DNA of 39,830 nt from Chloroflexota bacterium (GCA_024275635.1 JAJRYT010000119.1:1-39830), one strand, 5' to 3'. Positions 23,498-33,119 are shown, numbered from the stretch's first letter. The notes: generated from the sequence alone by a model not told the origin. Numbers and translations are program-made.

Positions 23498-24931
23498 TTA
23501 TTTCCGAACGCTTTCTGACGGGATAAACGACAATTCCTCTTCCACAATTTTGACCACAAGTGTATCCAGCGAGGAAACGCTGTAATCGGAAACCGCAAAA
23601 TCCGTTTCCGTGCCGGTGGAGCCGGGACCGTCAGCGCCGTAGGTGAGGAAGATGAAACGACCGCCCGTCGCCTGGGCCAGTTGGCGGAAAACATATTCAC
23701 CCTGGGAGTCCAGGCCGCTGCTGGCGATGGGGTAGATTTTGATGCCCCGTTCGGCCGCCGCCAGCATCTCAACAGCATAATGATTTTCCTGGCCGTAATC
23801 CAGGTGGGGCGGGGCGTCGGCCACCAGGAAAATGAGGCTGACTGTTTCCGCGACGCGCCATTCCGGTTCATGGACGGCGCGGGAGAGCGCTTCGTTCAAA
23901 TCTTCTGGGTAATCGCCGCCGCCATCGGCAAAAACACCCGCTAAATCGGTGGCAAACTCATCTACCTCAGGCGTAAAATCGAAGACGTTGGTCAGGAATT
24001 CATCGCCCTGGTCGCGGTAAGTGACCATGCCGAAGCGCACGTCGGGTTGGCTGGGCAGGGCGTCAATTTGGGCGGAAATGGCGCGGATATTCTCTTTTAG
24101 TTGGTTGATTTCGTCGGCCATGCTGCCAGTGGCGTCTATGAGAAAGAGGATGTCGAGACGGGCAGCTTCTGTCTGGTTGACGGTGGGGAGGGTGACGAAC
24201 CATTCACGTTGGGAGTCGTTGGCGGGGATGGTGAAGGTTTCGACGACGCCATCTCCCTGGACATTAACCGTGTAGGCGTCAGCCCGGATGTTGTAGGCGC
24301 GGGGGAAGAAGGTGGCCCGGCCGTCACTGTGGGTTCGCAGAACAGCCACTTCCTGTCCGTTCGTTTCAATGCTGATGCGCGCGCCTAAAATCGGCCGTTC
24401 CTGGCTGTCTTGTACCCAGATTTGGTGGCGTTCGCTCACATCTACCCGCTCTACAAACGCACCGCTGTAATTCCGCAGGTAGAGCAGGTAATCATCCCAC
24501 TGCGCGTTGTCGTCCACTTCACCGGCGGTCAGGCGGCTGTTTTGATTGAGCGTGAGGTCGGCGCCGTCAGACAGGGCGGCGGCAGGGGCGGTAGCCATCG
24601 GCGCGGCGGCGGCAATGGCCGCGCTGTCAGCTTCGCCGGCGGCGCGGGGTTCTTCGGCGGCGACTTCCGCAATTTCTACTATACCTTCGGCAGCGATGCG
24701 GGTGACTTCGACTTTACGGCCGTCTTCCGGCGGGGCGGGCGGGGCGTCGCCGGCGCGTTCGCTGCCGGTAGCGGCGTCGGGGGCTTCACCGCCGCCATTA
24801 ATGCCGGTGATTGGCGCTTCGGCCGGCGGCGCTTCGGCCGCTTCTTTCACTGTTTCGCCCCCGCAGGCGGCGAGCAACAGGGCGGCCAAGATGAATAATG
24901 TGACGAGTAAAGTCAGGCGTTTGGGGTTCAT
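23498..24931 (-). CDS. Lipoprotein with von Willebrand factor A domain
   Basis: The 477-residue protein starts with a lipoprotein signal peptide ending LLLAACGG (lipidated Cys23). A low-complexity Ala/Glu/Pro-rich region follows (residues about 27-130), then a carboxypeptidase-regulatory-like beta domain (about 165-245). The VWA domain begins LDILFLIDATGSMADEI, with a DxTxS MIDAS motif, and extends to about 450. It should be anchored outside the membrane and bind a protein partner through a metal ion. ATG 24931 has GGAGG six bases upstream. It is the last gene of a minus-strand group after a histidine kinase and an anchored protein of unknown function. Confidence 0.9.
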   Translation of the reverse strand: MNPKRLTLLVTLFILAALLLAACGGETVKEAAEAPPAEAPITGINGGGEAPDAATGSERAGDAPPAPPEDGRKVEVTRIAAEGIVEIAEVAAEEPRAAGEADSAAIAAAAPMATAPAAALSDGADLTLNQNSRLTAGEVDDNAQWDDYLLYLRNYSGAFVERVDVSERHQIWVQDSQERPILGARISIETNGQEVAVLRTHSDGRATFFPRAYNIRADAYTVNVQGDGVVETFTIPANDSQREWFVTLPTVNQTEAARLDILFLIDATGSMADEINQLKENIRAISAQIDALPSQPDVRFGMVTYRDQGDEFLTNVFDFTPEVDEFATDLAGVFADGGGDYPEDLNEALSRAVHEPEWRVAETVSLIFLVADAPPHLDYGQENHYAVEMLAAAERGIKIYPIASSGLDSQGEYVFRQLAQATGGRFIFLTYGADGPGSTGTETDFAVSDYSVSSLDTLVVKIVEEELSFIPSESVRK

Positions 24932-25057
24932 GATTATCCTCCAAGAGTTGGACAAAGGGTTTATGTTGGTAAAGACGAGGAAGCAGTGTAATTGGTTCCC
25001 GTGGCGAAGGAGCGAAGGGGGAAAGTGGCGGGGTTGCAAAGCGGCCGAGTAACTCCG

Positions 25058-26506
25058 CTACTTCGCCCCTTGCAGCAACTGGTCAAATTCGCGGGCAGCG
25101 GTCGTCATGGCGCCTTGCGGATTGGTTAGGCTGAAGGCATCCCATTGGTGATCTACAGGCAGATCATCCATGAACCAGATAAGCGCTTTGACTTGATAAA
25201 CGGGCGCGATTTCGGCGAGAACGGCCGTTAACCAGCCATCCGGGTAGTTTTGCGCGGGCGGCGCGCGGCCAGTGAAGGTGTTGCTGGCCGTGATATAAAC
25301 GGGGCTGTTTTGCGTTGTGGGAAAACTGTTGATAACGGCCAGCCAATCTTGGTAAACGCGGAATCCGGCCTGGGCGTTATCCCATTCGGAGCGGCGCAGG
25401 TCGGTTAGCGGCTCCTGGGCGCGTTGAGGGGCAGTTAATTCCGGCGCGTCGGGGCGGCCTGGCGCTTGAATGGCGAAGCCATCGGGAGCGGCTCCGGCAA
25501 TACCGGCGGCGGCGCGGGTTTGGGCGGCTTCGTCGAGGCGGGCGGCAAGGGTGTGGAAGTAGTTGAGCCAGGGGGCGTTGGGGGCAAACGACTGTTGGCG
25601 GCCATCCATATCCGTCACCCAGGGCTGTACCGGGCCGACCAGCGCTCGTAGGGACGGATTCTCAGCGCGAACGACGGCTAACACATTATCTTGAGCTGCC
25701 GTTTCTGTCCCATAACCGTTGAAAATGCGGGCGTACCATTCGGGCGTGATGGGGCCGAGTTGGCTGTTCATATTGGTGTTGTAATTGCTGCCAATGATGA
25801 AGGCGTAAGCGCCCTGCAGGCGGTCATCGCGGGCCAAGCGGCGCACGGTGTCAAGGTAAATGCTCAGCGCGGTTTCGTCGTGAGGAATGCTTTGGTTCTG
25901 ATCGTAATCAATGCGGATGAGGACACGGTGACCGGCGGCGATGGCCGTTTGTACGCGGGCGGCCAAATCATCCAGTCCCCAGTAGGCGGCATCGTCTAGT
26001 TGGGCATAGGTCAGTTCGACCACCCAGGCGGAACGGCCGTGCCAATCGCGCGCCGGGTTAGGGAAAACGACGCCCAGCTTGGTGGGGATTTGCGCGGCAG
26101 GGAAGCGGTGGGTGTTAACGGCCGTGTTCATTGTCTTACGCGCCCAATCCACGCATCCTTTGTCGCAATCATGGTAAAAGCGCAGGTCGTAGCTGTCGCC
26201 CTCCGGTACGGTGAAGGCCCAGAACCATTCGCCGCCCAGCGGATTAGGAGCGTAGCGCAGGAATTGGCCTTCTTGCGCGCCATTCACCAGCATTTTGATG
26301 TGAACCCAGGGGGTAGTGTCGGCCAGGATAGCGGTGGCGCGTTCGCCGGGGCGGGGCGATTCTGGCTCAAAACGGAGACGCGGCCAGACGGCCGGTTCTT
26401 CATCCAGCATGATGAAAACATCGCCAGAGATAGGCAGCAGCCAGTAAGCGGCGGCCAGGGCCAGCAGTAAAATGATGATGAGAAGCCGTTTTCGCTTGAG
26501 TTTCAT
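25058..26506 (-). CDS. Membrane-anchored extracytoplasmic protein, function unknown
   Basis: The 482-residue protein begins KLKRKRLLIIILLLALAAAYW, a signal anchor, and the remainder is soluble. An Ig-like region seems to occupy residues about 35-125. From about 135 the pattern of short hydrophobic strands (GVVFPN, VLIRIDYD, AYAFIIGSNYN, LWNYF-type segments) suggests a TIM-barrel-like fold, as in glycoside-hydrolase relatives, but I see no certain catalytic pair. Its ATG lies three bases after the histidine-kinase stop, so they are coupled. It may be an envelope sensor or carbohydrate-binding protein. Confidence 0.75.
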   Translation of the reverse strand: MKLKRKRLLIIILLLALAAAYWLLPISGDVFIMLDEEPAVWPRLRFEPESPRPGERATAILADTTPWVHIKMLVNGAQEGQFLRYAPNPLGGEWFWAFTVPEGDSYDLRFYHDCDKGCVDWARKTMNTAVNTHRFPAAQIPTKLGVVFPNPARDWHGRSAWVVELTYAQLDDAAYWGLDDLAARVQTAIAAGHRVLIRIDYDQNQSIPHDETALSIYLDTVRRLARDDRLQGAYAFIIGSNYNTNMNSQLGPITPEWYARIFNGYGTETAAQDNVLAVVRAENPSLRALVGPVQPWVTDMDGRQQSFAPNAPWLNYFHTLAARLDEAAQTRAAAGIAGAAPDGFAIQAPGRPDAPELTAPQRAQEPLTDLRRSEWDNAQAGFRVYQDWLAVINSFPTTQNSPVYITASNTFTGRAPPAQNYPDGWLTAVLAEIAPVYQVKALIWFMDDLPVDHQWDAFSLTNPQGAMTTAAREFDQLLQGAK

Positions 26507-26509
26507 GAT

Positions 26510-27580
26510 TCAAATTGCCGGTAAAGTAAAGCGGACGGCCGTTCCCGTTTCCTCCCCTTCGGTATTACTTTCGATGATGAGTTCTGATTGGTGGCGGCGC
26601 AGGATTTCGCCGACCAGGGCCAATCCCAGGCCGCTGCCGGCAACATCGGCGCTAGCGCGGTAGAGCCGTTTACCTATGTGGGGCAGATGTTCGGCGGGGA
26701 TGCCGGGACCGGAATCTTGAATGACGACGCTGACCGCGCCGGGCTGTTTTTGCAGATTGACGACGATTTTGTCGTGGGGCCGGCCGTATTTCACGCCATT
26801 ATCCAGCAAATTCAAAAACACCTGCTTCAGCTTGTCCGGGTCGGCCAGGACGCGGGCCAGGCCGGTATCCGCTTGCAGGGTGATGGCGATCTGGCGGGTT
26901 TCGGCTTCCAGAATGACGTCGGCGATGGCTTCTTCGGCCAGGAGGAGTAAATCAACCGGGCGGCGTTCCAGTTCGGCGGTCGTTTCCAGGCGGCCGAGGT
27001 CGAGCAGCGCCTGCACCAGCCGGGCGATGCGGTTGGTTTCCTGGTGGATAAGTCGGAGGGAGTTATCGTGGACGGCGTCAGGCAGGTCTGGCGTGCGTAA
27101 CACTTCGAGGTGGGCGAGAACGGCCGTTAGCGGTGTGCGTAGTTCATGAGACAGATTGCTGAGGAAAAGCTGCGAAGCATGTTCTATCTGCCGCTGGCGG
27201 CTCAGATCGGTGAGCAAGACCAGGCTGCCCCGTTCCAGGGCGTAAATCCACCAGCTTATGGCGCGGTCGGCGGCCAGGTTGAAGACGCGATAATGGCTGG
27301 TCGGGCGTTCAGCGGGCAGACTTTGCGCGTCTCGCAGCAGTTCGGCGCGGATTTCGCCGGTGAGCAAGCGTTGGGCGGGGGCGTTAGCGTAGGTAACGGC
27401 CGTTTGGCGATTCAGCAGCAGCAATCCCACCGGGGCGGCGTCGAGGGTCTGGTTGCTGCTGCTTGTTGGCAGGGAGAAGATGTGACGGCGATGGGAAACG
27501 GCCGTGCCTGCCAGCCAGATGAGCGCGGCCAGCAGGAGCAGAAGCACAAATAGGGCCAGTTTCAAATCGAAGACGATCAT
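26510..27580 (-). CDS. Sensor histidine kinase
   Basis: The 356-residue kinase has one N-terminal membrane helix (residues about 6-26), a PAS-like region (LDAAPVGLLLLNRQTAVTYAN), a HisKA domain with phospho-acceptor H145 in LSHELRTPL, and a HATPase_c domain with NLLDNGVKYG, DSGPGIP and GSGLGLAL. It resembles PhoR/WalK-type kinases with little or no extracytoplasmic sensor. No response regulator is adjacent; the only receiver in the window is the TadZ-like fusion at 1923. It is transcribed with the two envelope proteins downstream. Confidence 0.93.
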   Translation of the reverse strand: MIVFDLKLALFVLLLLLAALIWLAGTAVSHRRHIFSLPTSSSNQTLDAAPVGLLLLNRQTAVTYANAPAQRLLTGEIRAELLRDAQSLPAERPTSHYRVFNLAADRAISWWIYALERGSLVLLTDLSRQRQIEHASQLFLSNLSHELRTPLTAVLAHLEVLRTPDLPDAVHDNSLRLIHQETNRIARLVQALLDLGRLETTAELERRPVDLLLLAEEAIADVILEAETRQIAITLQADTGLARVLADPDKLKQVFLNLLDNGVKYGRPHDKIVVNLQKQPGAVSVVIQDSGPGIPAEHLPHIGKRLYRASADVAGSGLGLALVGEILRRHQSELIIESNTEGEETGTAVRFTLPAI

Positions 27581-27662
27581 ACCGGCTTAATTGTAGCGGG
27601 TTGCCAGGGGGGTACAAGTGGAAAACGGTCGTCAATAAGGCGATTGCATATGCCAGATTTCT

Positions 27663-27729
27663 GCCACGAATTTCACCAATTTCACGAATAAAAAACGTCT
27701 AAATTCGTGTAATTGGTGAAATTCGTGGC
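27663..27729. repeat. Hairpin repeat of CACGAATT units, copy 3
   Basis: The left arm (27663-27689) and right arm (27703-27729) are each 27 bases and differ by only one base as reverse complements, around a 13-base loop. This is the best preserved of four such hairpins. It lies between ribF and the histidine-kinase operon. Confidence 0.92.
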
Positions 27730-27772
27730 GAAAAAAAGGAAAACCAATGAGTATGCAATTACCCTGCGGCCG

Positions 27773-28699
27773 TCAACGGTTGGTAAGCTGCTGCCGGATT
27801 TTGGCGACATCAGCCCGGATTTGGGTTTTGAGGGCGTCCAGGCCAGCGAATTTCACCTCTGGGCGGATGCGGTTGATGAATTCCAGCCGCAATTCTTGCC
27901 CGTACAGGTTGCCGTCAAAATCGAGCAGGTGTGCTTCGACGGTGACGCTGCCGCCGTTGATGGTGGGGCGCACGCCGACGTTGGCAGCGGCGATGTGGCG
28001 TTGGTCGCCCAACCAGGCGTAGGTTGCGTACACGCCGTTGGCCGGGAGAATCTGCTCGTCCCAGACGGCGATGTTGGCAGTGGGGAAGCCGATGGTCCGG
28101 CCTCGTTGGTCGCCCATGACGACGCCGCCGCGCACGTGATACGGCCGTCCCAAACAGCCCATCACATCGGCCACATCGCCAGCGGCCAGACCGGCCCGCA
28201 CCCGGCTGCTGCTCACGATGCCATCACCCAACTGCACCATCCCTTCTACCAGTTCAACCGTGAAATCCATTTTCTGGCCCAGGCGGCGCAAGAAAGGGAC
28301 GTCCCCTTCCCGCTTATAGCCAAAGGCGAAGTTGCCGCCCCAAAGTTGGCGCATATTCAGATGATTGATGAGCTGGGCTACAAAATCAGCGGCGCGGGTG
28401 TGGCGCACGGTTTCGTCGAAGGTGTGGGTGATGACCAGGTCAATGTTCTGTTGGCCGAGTTGGGCCACGCGGTCATCCAGGGTGGCCAGGTAGTAGGGGC
28501 CGGTCAGGTTTTGCAGCACGCGCTGGGGGTGGGGGAAGAAGGTGAGAACGGCCGTTCTTGCGCCTTGTTCTCTGGCGGCGGCGACCATGCTGTGTAAGAC
28601 TAGTTGGTGGCCGCGATGGACGCCATCAAAAGAGCCGATGGCGACAAAGGTGGGTTGTTGTTTATCGTTAACTTCTGTTAGAGCGTTGACGCGAATCAT
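27773..28699 (-). CDS. ribF: Bifunctional riboflavin kinase / FAD synthetase
   Basis: The 308-residue protein has the FAD-synthetase nucleotidyltransferase domain first (GSFDGVHRGHQLVL near residues 22-35; SSSRVRAGLAAGDV near 165) and the riboflavin kinase domain after about residue 185 (GRTIGFPTANI, GVYATYA, VGVRPTINGG). It makes FMN and then FAD. Order after truB is the usual bacterial arrangement. Full length is kept, and ATG 28699 gives the normal start. Confidence 0.97.
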   Translation of the reverse strand: MIRVNALTEVNDKQQPTFVAIGSFDGVHRGHQLVLHSMVAAAREQGARTAVLTFFPHPQRVLQNLTGPYYLATLDDRVAQLGQQNIDLVITHTFDETVRHTRAADFVAQLINHLNMRQLWGGNFAFGYKREGDVPFLRRLGQKMDFTVELVEGMVQLGDGIVSSSRVRAGLAAGDVADVMGCLGRPYHVRGGVVMGDQRGRTIGFPTANIAVWDEQILPANGVYATYAWLGDQRHIAAANVGVRPTINGGSVTVEAHLLDFDGNLYGQELRLEFINRIRPEVKFAGLDALKTQIRADVAKIRQQLTNR

Positions 28700-28749
28700 A
28701 GTTTAGTATCTTTCCAATGAAACTTTTGTTTTGTGTATAAGAATTTTTT

Positions 28750-28816
28750 GACACGAATTTCACGAATTTCACGAATTTGAATGATTTTAATTCGTGTGAT
28801 TTGTGCCATTCGTGTC
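28750..28816. repeat. Hairpin repeat of CACGAATT units, copy 4
   Basis: GACACGAAT (28750-28758) pairs with ATTCGTGTC (28808-28816); two more CACGAATTT units on the left meet ATTCGTGTGATTTGTG on the right. It lies in the truB-ribF spacer, directly beside a GCAAAGTTGC-type repeat (about 28847-28900). Confidence 0.85.
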
Positions 28817-28897
28817 GAATTCTTTTCTGGCTAGAGACGCCGGGCTGCAAAGTTGCCGGACTAGTGATCTTGTCACTCTGTCACCTTGCTGCTTTGC

Positions 28898-29770
28898 CTA
28901 CAAAAACATTTTCCGCGCTTGTAAATAGGTTTCGTTGACAATTACCACGCCGACGAATTGATCGGCGGGGTTGTAGGCGCGGGTCAAGGGGGCGGGCGGC
29001 TGGTCAGGCGGGCGCGGCGGGCGCTGGCCGTTTTGTAATTGTTCGGTTTCGGTTGTCGTTAAATCAAGTCGAGGCAGGTGGGCAACGGCCGTATCTGCGG
29101 CCATTAAATGTTCCCGCCAATTTTCCGTGGTCAAGTCGGGTAGGGGAACGGCCGTGTCTACGTTAAAATCGCCAACGGCCGTGCGGCGCAGCGCTGTAAT
29201 GTGTCCGCCGCAGCCCAACGCCTGGCCTACATCATGCGCCAATGAGCGAATGTAGGTTCCGGAGGAGCAAACGATGCGCAAGCGAACATCAGGCAGCGCC
29301 CAATCCAGCAGTTCCAACTGGTAAATTGTCACCGCACGCGGTGGCACAGTCACCTTTATTCCCTGCCGGGCTAGTTTGTAGAGCGGCTGCCCGTTTTGCT
29401 TGATGGCTGAGTAGATGGGGGGGCGCTGTTGGATGGGGCCGCGGAACTGGGCGAGGGTTTGTTGGAATTGTTCCGGTGTGATGTGGGCAAACGGCCGTTC
29501 TGCGGCCACCGTTCCTTCGGCGTCATACGTATTTGTCGCCTGACCCAGCCGCACTGTCGCCTCATAGACCTTGCGCTGCCCCACCAGGTATTCCACCAGG
29601 CGCGTCGCTCGCCCCACACAAAGTAAAAGCGCCCCTGTCGCTAATGGATCAAGCGTGCCGGCATGACCAACCCGACGAATGCCGGCCAGCCTTCGTATTC
29701 GGTTCACCACATCATGGGAGGTCATCCCCGTCGGTTTGTCTATGTTGAGGACGCCTTCGATGGTTGACAT
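28898..29770 (-). CDS. truB: tRNA pseudouridine synthase B
   Basis: The 290-residue enzyme shows VLNIDKPTGMTSHDVV at the start and GHAGTLDPLATG with the catalytic Asp near residue 42, then YEATVRLG and SGTYIRSLAHDVG. It makes pseudouridine 55 in the T loop of tRNAs. The last 50 residues resemble the PUA-like tail. The start MSTIEG is preferred; the frame upstream has no family similarity. Three or four ACGGCCGT motifs are inside this gene. Confidence 0.97.
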   Translation of the reverse strand: MSTIEGVLNIDKPTGMTSHDVVNRIRRLAGIRRVGHAGTLDPLATGALLLCVGRATRLVEYLVGQRKVYEATVRLGQATNTYDAEGTVAAERPFAHITPEQFQQTLAQFRGPIQQRPPIYSAIKQNGQPLYKLARQGIKVTVPPRAVTIYQLELLDWALPDVRLRIVCSSGTYIRSLAHDVGQALGCGGHITALRRTAVGDFNVDTAVPLPDLTTENWREHLMAADTAVAHLPRLDLTTTETEQLQNGQRPPRPPDQPPAPLTRAYNPADQFVGVVIVNETYLQARKMFL

Positions 29771-29843
29771 AATCCCAGGATGGCTAATCAATAAAGCGTG
29801 TTCAATCCAACGACACAATCTTTACCATTCAATCATCAATAAT

Positions 29844-30848
29844 TTACTGGTGATGCCCGTTCTTCAAAGTCTTCTCTTGCTGCTGGATAGATTCTTTCGT
29901 CAAAGCGACCACCATCGCCTCTGCTTTAGCTAATGGCCCTTCCAGCGTACAGCCGGCGGCCAGTGCGTGGCCGCCTCCGCCCAGGTTCACTGCCACTTCG
30001 GAAACATTATAGGGCGGCCGGCAGCGGAATCCGACCCGAATTGTGCCATCATTCATTTCTAACAGCACGGCTCCAGCGGCCGCCTGGTCCACATTGGCCA
30101 ATAAGTTAACCAGACCAACTGTGCCCGAACCTTTGTGTCCGACTGCTTCGCGTTCTTCGTTGCTGATGCTGGCCCAAATCAACCCATCTTCCATCTTCAT
30201 TTTATTCAGTCCAAGCTGCCATAAATGCAGAGTAGAAAGGGGTTTAATGGTCATTGTTTGCGACATAACCACATCTAAATTACCGCCAGCATCCATTAAT
30301 TCGGCAGCGATCTTCATGGTTTGGGCGTTCACGCTGTGGGTACGAAATCCCAGGGTGTCGGTGACAAGACCGGTCAGTAAGCTTAAAGCCAGGTCAGCGT
30401 TGAAGGAGATGTCTAAATCGTGGAACAATCGGTATAAAATCTCGGCCGCAGATGTTCCCTGGGGGTCAATTAAGTTGATATCGCCGAATTGGGTGTTGGT
30501 GATGTGGTGGTCGATATTGATGATTGACGGGTGCGGCTCCGGCAAATTGGCATAGGCTTTGCCCATGCGCAGCGTATCGCCGCAATCAACGGCAATGAGC
30601 AGGTCGTAGGGTACGGCCGTATCCGGGGAGCGCTGCACCTGGTTGACCAATGGTAAAAATCCAAAGCGGCGCGGCACAGGATTGTCACACACTAATGAAA
30701 ACTGTTTGCCCTGCTGTGTTAGCGCCGCCCCCATCGCTGTTAATGATCCCAACGCATCCCCATCTGGACCGATATGGGTGACGACTAAAATCTGGTTCGC
30801 TTGCTGTATTGCTTGTTGAATGGCTTCTGTGACAGACACCGAATGCAC
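29844..30848 (-). CDS. DHH/DHHA1 phosphoesterase, NrnA-like
   Basis: The 334-residue protein contains the DHH-family metal motifs THIGPDGDALGS (residues about 24-35), VDCGD, NIDHHITN and DTLGFRTHS. A C-terminal DHHA1 domain carries GFRCRPPYNVSEVAVNLGGGGHALAAG. Such enzymes degrade nanoRNA, pAp or cyclic dinucleotide products. Its position between rbfA and truB is standard. Translation appears to start at GTG 30848; a second in-frame GTG at 30839 is better spaced from AAGGA and could be the true start. Confidence 0.93.
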   Translation of the reverse strand: MHSVSVTEAIQQAIQQANQILVVTHIGPDGDALGSLTAMGAALTQQGKQFSLVCDNPVPRRFGFLPLVNQVQRSPDTAVPYDLLIAVDCGDTLRMGKAYANLPEPHPSIINIDHHITNTQFGDINLIDPQGTSAAEILYRLFHDLDISFNADLALSLLTGLVTDTLGFRTHSVNAQTMKIAAELMDAGGNLDVVMSQTMTIKPLSTLHLWQLGLNKMKMEDGLIWASISNEEREAVGHKGSGTVGLVNLLANVDQAAAGAVLLEMNDGTIRVGFRCRPPYNVSEVAVNLGGGGHALAAGCTLEGPLAKAEAMVVALTKESIQQQEKTLKNGHHQ

Positions 30849-30923
30849 TTCCTTGAAAGAAAGCTAGAGGATAGAGCAAGAGAGAGAAGATATTTTCTGG
30901 CTCTCGTTTTACCCGCTGGCTGC

Positions 30924-31277
30924 TTATTCTTCTGGTGGAATATCTAAATCATCCAGAATTTTGTTAATTTCTTCTGCTTGGGCCAGACGCGGATCCCAAT
31001 GAAAATGCAGCTGCGGCGTGGTACGTAGAGGCAGCCGCTGGGCCAGTTCTCTTCGTAAAAAGCCGGAAGCTTTTCCCAGCGCGGCCATGACATCTTCCCG
31101 ACGGTCTTCATCCGTCAGGGCATGAACATACACATCGGCATATTGCAGTTCGCGGTCAATGGTGACCTCAGTAATGGTCAACCCCATTAATCGCGGATCA
31201 TGGAGATGACGCCGGCTGAGATCGCTCATGATCATATGAATCTGGTCAGCCGTGCGTTGTTGGCGTATCTTACTCAT
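30924..31277 (-). CDS. rbfA: Ribosome-binding factor A
   Basis: The 117-residue protein is a single KH-like domain: RTADQIHMIMSDLSRR, MGLTITEVTIDRELQYADVYV and LRRELAQRLPLRTTPQLHFHWD, ending with a short acidic tail. It helps mature the 30S subunit. GGGGG about ten bases upstream may be its ribosome-binding site. The infB-rbfA gap contains an almost perfect 34-bp palindrome. Confidence 0.96.
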   Translation of the reverse strand: MSKIRQQRTADQIHMIMSDLSRRHLHDPRLMGLTITEVTIDRELQYADVYVHALTDEDRREDVMAALGKASGFLRRELAQRLPLRTTPQLHFHWDPRLAQAEEINKILDDLDIPPEE

Positions 31278-31293
31278 GATAAAAAGCCCCCAG

Positions 31294-31327
31294 CATCTTC
31301 AAGGAAACGGCCGTTTCTTTGAAGATG
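31294..31327. repeat. 34-bp intercistronic palindrome centred on ACGGCCGT
   Basis: CATCTTCAAGGAAACGG (31294-31310) and CCGTTTCTTTGAAGATG (31311-31327) are reverse complements with one mismatch and no spacer. The exact dyad centre is the iterated octamer at 31307-31314. In RNA it would give a long hairpin starting two bases after the infB stop. No T-run follows directly, but CTTTTTATC precedes rbfA. Confidence 0.92.
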
Positions 31328-31328
31328 A

Positions 31329-33119
31329 TTACCGGTCAACCCGCTGCGTCATATAGAATTCGATGAAATCACCCGGTTTGTAATTATTCCAGCCGCTGAT
31401 ATTGACGCCAAATTCAAAGCCGGCCTTCACTTCGCGCACATTTTCTGCTAAGTGCTTTAGGCTGGAAACCGGCCCTGAATGCAGCAGCGACGTCTCGCGG
31501 ATGATCCTCGCTTTGGCATTTCGCTTCGCCTCGCCGGTACGCATGTAACAGCCGGCGATATTCCCGGCGCCTTTGATTCTAAATACCTGTCGTACTTCAG
31601 CCCGACCAATGACTACATCTTCATATACCGGCGCTAACAATCCCTTGAGCGCCTTCTCTACATCCTCAAAAAGTTTGTAGATGATGTCGTAAGTGTTAAT
31701 TTCTACCTGCTCGCTGTTCGCCGCCGCTCTGGCAATGGGATCTGTTTCCACATTAAATCCCATGATAATGGCCTTGGACGCGGAGGCGAGCATGACGTCG
31801 CTTTCGGTGATGTTCCCAGTTGAAGCCAGTAAAATTTCAACCGCCACTTCCTCATTGCTCAACTTTTTGAGCGAATTGGTGATGGGTTCCAGCGACCCTT
31901 GTACATCGGCTTTGACGATGAGGTTAAGCGACTTGGCCTCTCCCTCTTGCAAGCGGCTGAAAAAATCATCCAGACTGATGGCTGCGCCCGTCTCCCTGGA
32001 TAGGTTCTCTCGTTTCGCATTGGCTTCTTTGGCAATAATTTTGCGGGCGACTTTTTCGCTGGCAGCGACCCGGAACTGGTCGCCAGCTTTGGGGATGCCA
32101 TTGAGGCCAGAAACGAATACCGGCATTGAGGGACCGGCTTCCTTGATGATTTTACCGTTGAAATCGTACATGACTTTGATACGGCCGTAATGCTCCCCAA
32201 TCAGCAGTGTATCCCCATGCTTCAACATACCATTCTGTACCAGGAGAGTCACCATAATGCCGCGACCCTTCTCCTTTCTGGCTTCCAGTACCGTTCCCGT
32301 TGGCGAAGCTGTTGGGTTTGCCTTTGGATTAAGGTCTTCAGCGACTAGAATAATCGCTTCCAACAAATCCTCCATACCCAATTTTTCTTTGGCCGATACA
32401 GGAATCACCATCGTATCGCCGTCCCATTCGTCAGGAACCAGACCCGCTTCACTAAGCTGTTGTTTGACCACCGGCGGATTACTGGTGGCCAGGTCAATCT
32501 TATTCAGAGCTACAATAATGGGGACACGCGCGGCGCGGGCATGATCAATCGCCTCACGAGTTTGCGGCATTACGCCATCATCGGCGGCCACTACCAGGAT
32601 AGCAATGTCTGTCGCTTGCGCGCCGCGTGCGCGCATGGCTGTAAATGCCTCATGGCCCGGTGTATCCAGGATGGTGATTAACTTCCCGTCATGGGTGGCC
32701 TGATAGGCGCCGATGTGCTGCGTAATGCCGCCGGCTTCGCCAGATTGCACATTGGTCTGGCGGATCACATCCAACAGGGAGGTCTTGCCATGATCAACAT
32801 GTCCTAACATGGTGATTACGGGCGGGCGGGGAACCAGGTCGGCTTTAGCTTCTGCGGCCAGCACCTCGCGCCAGGCAGGCTTTTTGGTCTGCTCTTCGTC
32901 ATACGCTTCCTCGACAGCATCTGGGGCGACAACATCATAGCCCATCTCTCCAGCCACAATAGCGGCCGTGTCAAAGTCAATCTCCTGGTTGATGTTGGCC
33001 ATGATGCCATTGCTCATCAACTCCTTGATGACGTTGATAGGACTGACTTCCATCGCTGCCGCCAGTTCGCGGACAGTTATAAAATCTGGTATTTCAATTA
33101 GCATTTTCGTCTTAGTCAT
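31329..33119 (-). CDS. infB: Translation initiation factor IF-2
   Basis: The 596-residue protein has a short N-terminal region (residues 1-70, with the typical [13 protein letters not shown] helix), the GTPase domain with [32 protein letters not shown] and SAK, and the C-terminal domains II-IV ending with [12 protein letters not shown]. Loss of the long variable N-terminus of gamma-proteobacterial IF-2 is common in small forms. GAGGAAG precedes ATG 33119. It is part of the nusA operon. Confidence 0.97.
   Translation of the reverse strand: MTKTKMLIEIPDFITVRELAAAMEVSPINVIKELMSNGIMANINQEIDFDTAAIVAGEMGYDVVAPDAVEEAYDEEQTKKPAWREVLAAEAKADLVPRPPVITMLGHVDHGKTSLLDVIRQTNVQSGEAGGITQHIGAYQATHDGKLITILDTPGHEAFTAMRARGAQATDIAILVVAADDGVMPQTREAIDHARAARVPIIVALNKIDLATSNPPVVKQQLSEAGLVPDEWDGDTMVIPVSAKEKLGMEDLLEAIILVAEDLNPKANPTASPTGTVLEARKEKGRGIMVTLLVQNGMLKHGDTLLIGEHYGRIKVMYDFNGKIIKEAGPSMPVFVSGLNGIPKAGDQFRVAASEKVARKIIAKEANAKRENLSRETGAAISLDDFFSRLQEGEAKSLNLIVKADVQGSLEPITNSLKKLSNEEVAVEILLASTGNITESDVMLASASKAIIMGFNVETDPIARAAANSEQVEINTYDIIYKLFEDVEKALKGLLAPVYEDVVIGRAEVRQVFRIKGAGNIAGCYMRTGEAKRNAKARIIRETSLLHSGPVSSLKHLAENVREVKAGFEFGVNISGWNNYKPGDFIEFYMTQRVDR

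Noticed and set aside
27713..28597. Plus-strand frame opposite ribF
   Set aside because: The composition is that of an antisense shadow of ribF, and it begins in a repeat hairpin.
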